Assembly (NCBI GenBank): GCA_030674185.1
Contig: JAPXFY010000031.1
Coordinates: 45,549,139 to 45,613,138, forward strand
Direction of reading: 5' to 3'
Origin: Monoplex corrugatus
Lineage: Eukaryota; Mollusca; Gastropoda; Littorinimorpha; Ranellidae
DNA: 64,000 nucleotides
Shown: in pieces, positions 56,763 to 64,000 of the stretch
How the letters are laid out: each line of letters begins with the position of its first letter
How positions within the stretch are numbered: position 1 is the first letter of the stretch
The notes under the pieces: model-generated
The model's database searches: none
Told to the model about the DNA's origin: nothing
Seen by the model: only the letters and a program-made list of their open reading frames with translations
Translations under genes and position numbers: made by a program

Positions 56763-57019
56763 CGTCTAATATCACTCATAGTGAAAAGACGTTAAATTAA
56801 AGAACGAACGAACACACATACATACACACACACACACTCTCTCTCTCTTATCCCATTAAACACTGTAAGCTTCCTCTCTCCCTCCCTCCCTCCCTGTCTC
56901 TCTCTCTCTCTCTCTCTCTCCTCGCATTAAACATTGTAAGCTGTCAAGTCAAAACTTACCACAGACATCAAAGGATACCGATGGACCATCGAGATGTTTA
57001 AGCTTTACAAACAGAATCC
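51905..57019 (-). CDS. Candidate exons of an unidentified minus-strand gene
   Basis: Exon 57019-56960 (60 bp, TTTCTCCGCAG / GTG|GTAAGT) reads ILFVKLKHLDGPSVSFDVC, phase 1 at both ends. Exon 55506-55312 (195 bp, GTTGACCTAG / TAG|GTGAGT) joins in phase and reads DHCLSMTDDDSDYFTSGHVL then LEDGVLVIQRATTLFLSADV and PSTVIVCLSL, again phase 1. A third open block, 52141-51905, follows a strong acceptor. It reads ISCQLTYLRQRDQQMARVWL then LFQAEANDRIYVSSSWPSYV and ends in TAG, but it does not join the 55.3 kb donor in phase. An unseen exon, or a separate gene, is needed. No domain is recognised. The splice evidence for the first two exons is good. Confidence 0.5.
52321..52545 (+). mobile_element. tRNA-derived SINE
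   Basis: Plus-strand B-box GGGTTCGAATCCC (52354-52366) with an ATGTGGTTATATGG head. The tail GGCTATATCACTTGAGGTGG then GTCGACGTAAAAC is typical of SINE 3' ends. Confidence 0.6.
52636..52765. repeat. (CAT)/(CAC)/(CGT) trinucleotide tract
   Basis: ATCATCACCATCATC and related triplets; the His-rich frames are artefacts. Confidence 0.93.
52770..53630. other. Intergenic or intronic DNA with AAAC and CA tracts
   Basis: (AAAC)n at 52882-52912 and (CA)n at 53018-53125. No exon was placed between 53130 and 53630. Confidence 0.4.
53632..53785. repeat. (CA)n followed by CT/TG microsatellite
   Basis: (AC)n 53633-53687, then CTCTCTTTCTCTC and TGTGTGTC tracts. Confidence 0.95.
53875..53953. repeat. (AT)n and poly-T tract
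   Basis: TATATA for about 58 bp, followed by 20 T. Confidence 0.95.
54214..54481. mobile_element. TTAA fold-back MITE, extended (copy 7)
   Basis: Three left modules (TTAACCCTTTGACTCCGCC at 54214, then 54267 and 54309) precede the perfect central palindrome CCACCAGCTTCC/TGCAGGAAGCTGGTGG. Two or more right modules follow, ending GTCAAAGGGTTAA. The left arm has one extra module compared with copy 2. Confidence 0.9.
54490..54695. repeat. CT, TATC and CA compound microsatellite
   Basis: (TC)n, (TATC)n and (CA)n in succession. Confidence 0.97.
54697..55075 (+). mobile_element. tRNA-derived SINE
   Basis: A-box-like TAGCCTAGTGGTC (54708) and B-box GGGTTCGATTC (54752-54762). The body contains GCGCATATTAAAGATCCCAT and a tail with TGTCTGTATCTTTCGGGCCT, shared with 47590-47620. 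Confidence 0.7.
55205..55290. repeat. (AAAT)n microsatellite
   Basis: AATAAATA tract directly downstream of the donor of the 55.4 kb exon. Confidence 0.95.
55536..55881. mobile_element. TTAA fold-back MITE with LINE patch (copy 8)
   Basis: TTAACCCTCTGACTCCCGC to GGAGTCAAAGGGTTAA. Between about 55675 and 55722 the MITE sequence is replaced by GCAAAGAAAACAAACGAGAC then GAGTCTTGAAGGAGGCGGA. That replacement is LINE family A sequence (compare 58274-58310). The right side has two successive CTAGCATGGTTGACAATGC modules. Confidence 0.88.
56190..56945. repeat. CT-rich ~55-65 bp VNTR with CATTAAACACTATAAGC core
   Basis: About 12 copies of CCCATTAAACACTATAAGC are separated by (CT)n of varying length. 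A (CA)n block lies inside at 56675-56760. Confidence 0.92.
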
Positions 57020-57404
57020 CTGCGGAGAAATCAATCAAAGTTTTTCTCCTTCCCTAAAACGTGTACACCACACTACCTCTGAAACATCAAACATCCAAAC
57101 TCTTTTTTCGTTTTTATTTTCAAAGCATGTCAGCATCGTCCTGACTGAAATGGTCATTTTATCTATCCCAGTCAAGTTCATGTTGGTTATAATTTTAAAA
57201 ATTCTCCTTTCTTTCTTTCTTTCCTACTTCTGAAAAAAAATTATTCAAGTATATGAAATTTCAAGTCTGTGTCGTAACTACAGCTACCGCTTTCCAATAT
57301 TATCATATTTATATCCATATTCATTTCTTGTGTCGCAGTGATTTATCACGTAAAACTCGGGATGCTCTTCCTTTTGAGAGCGCGTCGCCACAGTGCAGCG
57401 CCAC

Positions 57405-57530
57405 TTTATTTGACCAAGACTTCAGAAAGGCAGGAAAGCTAATTGGTCTTCAAGGGGAGGGTCTGGGAAATGAATCTTCTCTCCAATGTTTTACACCAAG
57501 GCAGCCAGACAGTGTCTTGCTAGCTTCACG
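57405..57530 (-). mobile_element. SINE, family sharing GCTAATTGGYCTTCA (copy 3)
   Basis: GACCAAGACTTCAGAAAGGC, AAGCTAATTGGTCTTCAAGG and CCAATGTTTTACACCAAGG match copies at 11.5 and 47.8 kb. The tRNA-like head is lost. Confidence 0.6.
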
Positions 57531-57679
57531 ATTTGTCATGAATTTGTCTGTGTGTTTGTGTCTACATTTTGTCAAAAATGTATTAGTAATAAGTTCGGAA
57601 GAAAAGTCTCATGTTGGCTTAAGGGCGAGTAAGCACGTTGTACTGCTCTGGTGAGTAGGCCCACGCTATGTATAAAACC

Positions 57680-57717
57680 TGTGTTGTTGTTGTTGTTGTT
57701 GTTGATTTGTTCTTGAT

Positions 57718-57760
<43 letters not shown>

Positions 57761-57853
57761 ATGATGATGATGATGATGATGTCGTTGTTGATGTTGCTGT
57801 TGTTGTTGATGTTTTTGTTATTGATGTTGTTGTTGATGATAATGATATCGTTA

Positions 57854-57890
<37 letters not shown>

Positions 57891-58075
57891 TGATGATGAT
57901 GATGTTGTTGTTGATGTTGTTGATGTTGTTGTTGATGTCGTTGTCGATGTTGTGTTGTTGTTGCTGCTGCTGATGTTGTTGTTGTTGATGATGCTGATGA
58001 TGCTGATGATGATGATGTTGCTGTTGATGATGATGATGATGTTGTTGCTGTTGTTGATGTTCTTCTTGTTGTTGT
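57680..58075. repeat. (GTT)/(GAT) trinucleotide tract
   Basis: About 400 bp of TTGTTGTTGATG-type triplets. All leucine/methionine-rich and Thr/Gln/Ser-rich frames are artefacts. Confidence 0.97.
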
Positions 58076-58138
58076 TTGTCCCATCCCCTGTACCGCTCCT
58101 ATCTCACAACCCTCCACACCGCTCGTGTCAGCCCTTCA

Positions 58139-58160
58139 ACACCCCCCCCCCCCCCCCCGA
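58139..58160. repeat. Poly-C tract
   Basis: A run of about 18-20 C. Confidence 0.9.
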
Positions 58161-58273
58161 GCCACTGGAATTGAAGTCACTGTGTGAACAGATCATAAAA
58201 GGCCACAGAATCTGAACAATGATAACGTTCTTCACAATGCTACAGTGATGAGAATGAGGGTGGTAGTGACGAT

Positions 58274-58592
58274 GCAAAGAAAACAAACGAGACAGTCTTG
58301 ATGGAGGCAGACACAAGTAGATCACTCATAAGGAAGATTAGGAAAAGACAAGCAACATTTATAGGCCATTTTATGAGGAAGGGGGATTTGGAGCACCTGG
58401 TCACAACGGGAAAGCTGGAGGGAAAGAGAGCACCAGGTAAGACCCAGGGAGAAAATGCTGGACGGACTTGCAGAGGGGCTGGGAAAGAGGAGGGTGGGAG
58501 AGATGCTGGGGCAACAAGAGATAGAGATGGATGGAAGTCCATGGTCGCCAACGCCATGCGGCAGGGCACCTGATGATGATGATGATGAGTGA
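58274..58592 (+). pseudogene. LINE family A, copy E
   Basis: Starts GCAAAGAAAACAAACGAGAC and reads RSLIRKIRKRQATFIGHFMR then KGDLEHLVTTGKLEGKRAPG. It frameshifts and ends NAMRQGT with the TGATGATGATGATGATG tail. A dead 5'-truncated copy with the most intact C-terminus in the window. Confidence 0.9.
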
Positions 58593-58735
58593 TGATGTTA
58601 TGCAGTTCCATTCTCTCATTAGATGAGAAAATAAAATTTCCTATCTTTCTCCCCCTCCCCCCACCCCCCTTATAATTCAACCTCCCAATTCAACCGCCTA
58701 TGTAGATTGTACAGACATTCTTGCATCGTTTCGTT

Positions 58736-59223
58736 TCCTCTCTGTCTGTCTCTGTCTGCCTGTCTGTCTGTCTGTCTGTCTCTCTCTCTGTCTTTCTGTC
58801 TCTCTCGTAGTCTTGTCCACTAAAATCGTAGGCAGGCAGATTGCACAAAACTGGCTCTCTTTCTCTGCCTCTCTCTGTCTCTCTCTCTCTGTCTCTGTCT
58901 GGTCTCTCTCTCTCTCTTCTGTCTCTCTCTCTCTCTGTCTCTGACTCTCTCTCTCTCTCTGTCTGGCTCCTCTCTCTCTGTCTCTGTCTGGCTCTCTCTG
59001 TCTTTTGTCTCTCTCTCTCTGTCTCTGTCTGGCTCTCTCTCTCTCTCTCTCTGTCTTCTGTCTCTCTCTCTCTGTCTCTGTCTGGCTCTCTCTCTCTGTC
59101 TTTCTGTCTCTCTCTCTCTCTCTGTCTGGTCTCTCTCTCTCTGTCTTTCTGTCTCTCTCTCTCTCTGTCTCTGTCTGCTCTCTCTCTCTGTCTTTCTGTT
59201 TCTCTCTCTCTCTGTCTCTGTCT

Positions 59224-59258
<35 letters not shown>

Positions 59259-59540
59259 TCTCTCTCTGTCTTCTGTCTCCTCTCGTGCCTCTGTCTGCTC
59301 TCTCTCTCTCGTCTGTCTCTGTCTCTCTCTCTGTCTCTCTCTCTCTCTCTCTCTTCTCTGTCTCTCTGTCTCTCTCGTCTGTCTCTCTCGTCTCTCTCTC
59401 TCTCTTCTCTTCTTCTCTGTCTCTCTCTTCTCTGTCTGCTCTCTCTCTGTCTCTGTCTGTCTCTCTGTCTCGTTTTGTCTGTCCTCTCTCTTCTTCTCTC
59501 TCTTTCTGTCTCTTCTGTTTCTCTGTCTCCTCTTTTCCTC
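58736..59540. repeat. ~800 bp polypyrimidine (CT/CTGT) tract
   Basis: TCTCTCTGTCTCTGTCTGG-type repeats with a ~30-50 bp higher-order period (CTCTCTGTCTTTCTGTCTC). A short unique island lies at 58808-58850. Arg/Glu-rich and Ser/Leu-rich frames are artefacts. Confidence 0.95.
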
Positions 59541-60250
59541 GTACAAAAAGCGGAAATATCCATCAAAAACGAATTTCTATAAAGAAAGAGATAGTACTAG
59601 AAAAATGAAATAGCCCTCATATCACCATCCCAGTTACTAGACAATGAGAGAGCCTTCCCCCGCCCTACCATCACCCCAATTTCTACAAAATGATACAGCT
59701 CCCCCTACCACTACCCCAACCCCGCACCCACTTTAGTATCTCCACGGAAGTAAACATTCACCATCAATAGTCGATTATCATCAAGTTCATCACTAGATCC
59801 ACATCAATCAAAAGAAATGATCGTCATGTCAGCAGCCATATCAAACGTGAAACTTGACTCAATTTTACGGAGACATCAAGTAACCCCAATCAATCATCAA
59901 GTTAACAACATCGCTACACCTACGTGGGTTACAACAAAGACAACAGAAAAAGAAAAAGACAGACAGGCGGAACAGACAGACAGAAAATGATAATCCCCAC
60001 AGATAGGTTCATCCCCTGTGAAATCTGTCAGATGTCTAAGCCTAACTCAGACATCAAAAAGATCACGATCAATCTTTGATTATGTTCAAACTCAAACTCC
60101 GCATTAAATTCATATCACTAAAAGTAAAAGCGAATTTCGTTTCCAATCAAAGGCGTAAGATGTCGAGCCTAACACAAACATCAAACAATCACAATCATCT
60201 TCGATATGTTTCTATACGCCACTTAATCCATGTGGATTTTTTTATGAAGA
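59540..60250. other. Unclassified DNA between two strand-asymmetric tracts
   Basis: No gene is recognised. The segment CAGATGTCTAAGCCTAACTC (60030) resembles GATGTCGAGCCTAACACAAA (60160), followed in both cases by ACATCAAA, indicating a diverged ~130 bp duplication. Confidence 0.35.
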
Positions 60251-60935
60251 GGACTAAGACAGAGGAGAAGAAAAAGAGAAGAAGATGACCAAAAAGGAAA
60301 AGGACAAAATTAAAGAAAAAGGAGAAGGGAACGAGAGGAAGTAGAAGGAGAAGCAGGATACGAAGAAGGAGAAGAAAGAAGAAGAAAAAGGAGAAGGAAA
60401 CAAGAAGCAAGGAGAAGGAGAAGAAAAAGAGGGAACTGAAGAAGGAGAAAGAAGAAGCAATACGAGAGAGAAGAAAGAAGAAAAAAGAAAAGGAAAAAGA
60501 AGAAGCAGGAGAGCAGATCAAAGGAAAGAAAAGAAAAAAAGAACAGAAGAGGACTAAGAAGAGACAATCAAGAAGGAAGAAAGAAGAGAGGGAATGTAAC
60601 TGAAGAAAAACATACGAACGTAGTGATCAGACAGTAAAAAGAACCGACTAGAAAAGGAGAAGAGAAAATAGCGTACATAGAAAAACAAAGAAAAAAAGAA
60701 GAAACGAAACAGAAAGCAGATACAAGAAGGAGAAGAAACAACAAAAAAAGGAGAAGGAACGAGAAGAAGACTAGAAAGGAGAACAGATATCGAAGAAGAG
60801 AAGAAAGAAGAAGAAAAGAGAAGGACGCAGAAGTAGGAGAAGAAGCAGATACGATTAGAAGAATGAAGAAAAAAAGGGAAAAGAAAAACAGAAGCAGAAA
60901 ATGAAGAAGAATGACAAAGACAAAGACAAAGAAAT
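60250..60935. repeat. ~680 bp polypurine (GAA/GGA) tract
   Basis: Plus strand AGAAGGAGAAGAAAGAAG-type sequence with irregular periodicity, almost free of pyrimidines. Confidence 0.93.
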
Positions 60936-61079
60936 AAACAAAGAGACAAAACAGCAACAGAAGAACAAGAAATGGAGGGTCAATGTAACCTTGAACTTGA
61001 CACATTAACCTCCAACTAGCCCCCGTTACACCTTCCAATATCCACCAAGAAATCAGAAAAACAAACTGAACACAAATCA

Positions 61080-61466
61080 AACACACACTAAACACAACAC
61101 AACATACACAAAACACACACACACACACACACATACACACACACACACACACACACGCACACACACACAAACACACACACAACACACACAAACACACACA
61201 AACACACACAACTCACACACACACACACACGCACACACAAACACGCACACACACGCATACACAAACACGCACACACACGCACACACACACACACACGCAC
61301 ACACACACACACACACGCACACACACACACACAAACACGCACACGCACACACGCACACACACACAACACGCACACACACACAAACACGCACACACACACA
61401 CACACACACACATAAACACACACACACACACACAAATACGCACACGCACACAAACACACCACACAC

Positions 61467-61532
<66 letters not shown>
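61080..61532. repeat. CA/CACG microsatellite
   Basis: About 450 bp of ACACAC with regularly placed ACGCAC and ACAAACAC variants. Confidence 0.97.
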
Positions 61533-61535
<3 letters not shown>

Positions 61536-61624
61536 TCGGTATGAAATTTTTTTTGAGAGAAATTACAAAAGACATGTAGTCAAGTTGCCCGCTGACGCAT
61601 AAAAAAGCAATATTTACACTTACT

Positions 61625-62170
61625 CTTATTCTTACTGTTTAAAGCTCAGCCGACTTCGCACAGCCATATCAGGGCTGTACCCATCTCAAAATACACACGC
61701 CACTTGCTGACTATGGACAAAACCTGGAAAACATGTAAGTTTACATATCTATGCTTTCGCGCACATGAACTAAGAATTTGCCCCTGGCGTTAACCATTCC
61801 GTCCAATTATCTCCAGTACGTTAAGAAAAACAAACATGAATACAAATATAAACACTACTAAGTTCACAAAAAACATAAAAACTGGCCCAAATTACCTAAC
61901 AAGCTTGGGCACACATTCTTTCTAAATTGATAAAATTACCACTTAAAAATAAAATGTACCACATTATATAAAAAATCTAATATAAAGTAAAATTTACGTA
62001 AAACACTACAGTAAGGACCAGCAAGGCAAATGATAGGAAGAATGACAGAAAGCAAAAGATCAAGGCAAAAACAAAGAGAGTGACAGAAAAGATGACATTT
62101 CCATCACAGAATATCCAGAAGGTGGGAAACTAGTTCATACTGAAGGAGCCCCCAGCATCCCCGCAAGGGA
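61625..62170. repeat. ~540 bp dispersed family, copy 3
   Basis: TTACTGTTTAAAGCTCAGCC, CATATCAGGGCTGT, GGACCAGCAAGGCAAATGA, ATATCCAGAAGGTGGGA and a final CATCCCCGCAAGGG align with copy 1. This is the most diverged copy; the middle differs. Confidence 0.65.
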
Positions 62171-62540
62171 AGACGCACCACAAACACGAAATAATCAAAA
62201 CCTGTCATCTGTAAATTACGCTAAGTTCCCAAAAGGATGGAAAATAACTCAGTCAAGTTGGTGCCCCCATCAAAAAAGCCTGTAATAAACGGATGTCTTC
62301 ACACAACCCACACTACACATCTTTCCCATGAAATCAATCATCAAGATATAAAAGTACACCACCGGACACACGTGGCGTTATGGATTAAAGGAAACTGACA
62401 AATTCCTTCCCCAATTAAAACCTGTGACATCTAACGACTTGAAAGAGACAGCGAGACACCGCAATCCATCATCTGGGCATTTAAGCCCGTCAATTAAACT
62501 GACATGGACAGACCGAACCAAAGTGACTGCCAACGTTTAA
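62170..62540. other. Unclassified intergenic DNA
   Basis: No exon, repeat or RNA gene is recognised. Confidence 0.3.
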
Positions 62541-63083
62541 TTAACCCTTCTACTCCTGCACCCTGTCCATCATCAGCAGCCAGCATTGTCAACCACGCTA
62601 GTAAAGCGAAAAACGTAACCCTTTGATTTCCTCACCCTATCCACCAGCTTCCTGCAGGAAACTGGTAAACAGAGTGCGGTAGTCAAAGGGTTAAGTTTTT
62701 GCAGTTGGTGGATAGGGTGCTGGAGTCAAAAGGGTTAAGTTTTTGCAGTTGGTGGATAGGGTGCTGGAGTCAAAGGGTTAAGTTTTTGCAGTTGGTGGAT
62801 AGGGTGCGGGAGTCAAAGGGTTACGTTTTTGCAGTTGGTGGATAGGATGCGGGAGTCAAAGGGTTAAGTTTTTGCGATTGGTGGATAGGGTGCGGGAGTC
62901 AAAGGGTTAAGTTTTACCAGTTGGTGGATAAGGTGTGGGAGTCAAAGGGTTAAGTTTTACCAGTTGGTGGATAGGGTGCGGGAGTCAAAGGGTTAAGTTT
63001 TTGCGGTTGGTGGATAGGGTGCGGGAGTCAAAGGGTTAAGTTTTACCAGTTGGTGGATAGGGTACGGGAGTCAAAAGGGTTAA
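62541..63083. mobile_element. TTAA fold-back MITE with amplified right arm (copy 9)
   Basis: TTAACCCTTCTACTCCTGC, spacer, centre CCACCAGCTTCCTGCAGG, then nine right-arm modules of about 43 bp (GGGTTAAGTTTTTGCAGTTG then GTGGATAGGGTGCGGGAGTC). The last TTAA is at 63080-63083. Module variants (TTTTACCAG for TTTTTGCAG, GCTGG for GCGGG) alternate. Confidence 0.93.
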
Positions 63084-63129
63084 CCAGGAACCAGAACCAC
63101 TCAAAATAAGAGAAAGAACGCGCATGTAG

Positions 63130-63392
63130 TATAACAAAACAAGACAAGTGCAAATTTTCGGCCAACTGGCCTTTGTCAAGCCTATACATTAGATAACAAA
63201 GAATAGACACAAATTTTTTTTGGGGAAAAAAAACAAACAACCAAAACAGCAGCATCACTTCCCTGATGGTTCGCCGCTACCGTTCTTTTCCCCCGACTAC
63301 GTTGTGTGCATGTCTTCTGTGTCGTCTTCTGTACACGCTTGACGAACGCAGATGGCCGAAAATTCGCGCCTGTCTTGTTTTGTGAATTCAAT
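63130..63392. mobile_element. Inverted-repeat (fold-back) element
   Basis: The left arm AAAACAAGACAAGTGCAAAT then TTTCGGCCAACTGGCC..GTCAAG reappears inverted at 63335-63386 (CTTGACGAACGCAG then ATGGCCGAAAATTCGCGCCT). The arms are about 50 bp with ~80% match. A single arm occurs at 33200-33252. No coding capacity; class unknown. Confidence 0.6.
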
Positions 63393-63570
63393 ATTCGTTT
63401 GATTCAGTTTTTGTGTGTCTCTGGTTCTCATGATCACAAAATCAATCAAAGTTTGCGCTGTAGGCTTCTCTCTTCCATTTTTATCACTGAATTATTAAAT
63501 AAAGTAAATCAGCAACTTTTAAAAAATACACAAGAAAACCTGGACAGTCAAGCCCTCTGAACACGCTCCC
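63393..63570. other. Unclassified DNA
   Basis: No gene is recognised; an AATAAAG occurs at 63497. Confidence 0.25.
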
Positions 63571-63574
63571 CTTT

Positions 63575-63700
63575 ACACACATACACACACTCACGCGCGC
63601 GCGTGCACACACAAACACAAACACACACACAAACACACACTCATACACAAACACACACGCGCGCACACACACACGCACAAACAAACACACACAAACACAC

Positions 63701-63768
<68 letters not shown>
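63575..63768. repeat. CA/CG and (GA)n microsatellites
   Basis: ACACAC with CGCGCG (63592-63604) to about 63704, then (AG)n 63706-63768. Confidence 0.97.
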
Positions 63769-63772
<4 letters not shown>

Positions 63773-64000
63773 ATCCAAACAAAACAAGCATTCGTCTCTA
63801 ACACACAATTTTCTTACAGCAAAACGCCTTGCAACAGAAAGCCTAAGATCAGCACAGCTATTAATACGTCCACCAATATTACGATAATATCAACACCACA
63901 GCAAGGCTTGTTTTTTTAAACACCCATGTTACAGAAAAACAAACGGAATGACGAAACGTGCCGATCAAGCCATTCCAACAATTTCACGGTTCATCTAAAG
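63769..64000. other. Unclassified window end
   Basis: No supported feature. Confidence 0.25.

Noticed and set aside
57668..58117. Leu/Met-rich or Ser/Thr-rich ORFs
   Set aside because: Translation of GTT/GAT triplet repeats.
58698..59613. Arg/Glu-rich 282-codon ORF and Ser/Leu-rich ORFs
   Set aside because: Translation of the CT/CTGT tract; no unique sequence inside.

Overview
The window is eukaryotic nuclear DNA, most likely from a marine mollusc and probably a gastropod. That is an inference from three things: the repeat types (tRNA-derived SINEs with lophotrochozoan-style bodies, many 5'-truncated LINEs, a Penelope-like element and long CA/CT tracts), the splice-site-bounded short exons, and the absence of any prokaryotic operon. 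Most of the long open reading frames are by-products of minisatellites whose unit length is a multiple of three, or of CA/CT microsatellites.

Layout. 216-7855 is a 27-31 bp minisatellite that carries two copies of one LINE fragment inside a ~1,981 bp tandem duplication. 8551-9607 is a 48 bp minisatellite; a diverged single-unit relative lies at 10930-11080. 13440-14070 is a decayed mariner. 15410-18440 is a decayed LINE (endonuclease start, RT, RNase H) with a piggyBac-like remnant inside it. 19862-22602 is a 69-77 bp minisatellite. 22640-25560 is a decayed Penelope-like element on the minus strand, part of which has been amplified into a 43 bp minisatellite. 25800-27540 is a decayed LINE with a readable RT domain; truncated relatives lie at 36.4, 38.7, 39.5 and 58.3 kb. 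29.2-33.1 kb holds the clearest genes: CMC4 (31342-33131, minus) and, downstream, candidate exons of an unidentified minus-strand gene. 40.4-42.5 kb is a CR1/L2-like LINE split by a TTAA-flanked DNA element. 43.3-45.6 kb is CA-rich, with an 85 bp core repeated six times. 45.9-63.4 kb mixes SINEs, MITEs and very large microsatellites with exons of another unidentified minus-strand gene (57.0, 55.4 and perhaps 52.0 kb).

Genes. The one gene I recognise with confidence is CMC4, a twin-CX9C mitochondrial intermembrane-space protein, split over two coding exons. Immediately upstream of its second exon there is a 79 bp tandem array that repeats the 3' splice site and the first codons of that exon about seven times. 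Other exons are proposed only where acceptor, donor and an open frame coincide: 14.65-18.86 kb, 29.4-29.7 kb, 30.5 kb, 51.9-57.0 kb (all minus) and 38.29 kb (plus). None of these could be identified by family.

Mobile DNA. The window's signature is a palindromic, TTAA-bounded fold-back family (ends CCCTTTGACTCC) present nine times. Also present are a three-copy, ~540 bp unclassified family, a mariner-type MITE, a possible hAT-type MITE, and about ten tRNA-derived SINE pieces. Several arrays show how minisatellites grew out of identifiable mobile-element sequence.
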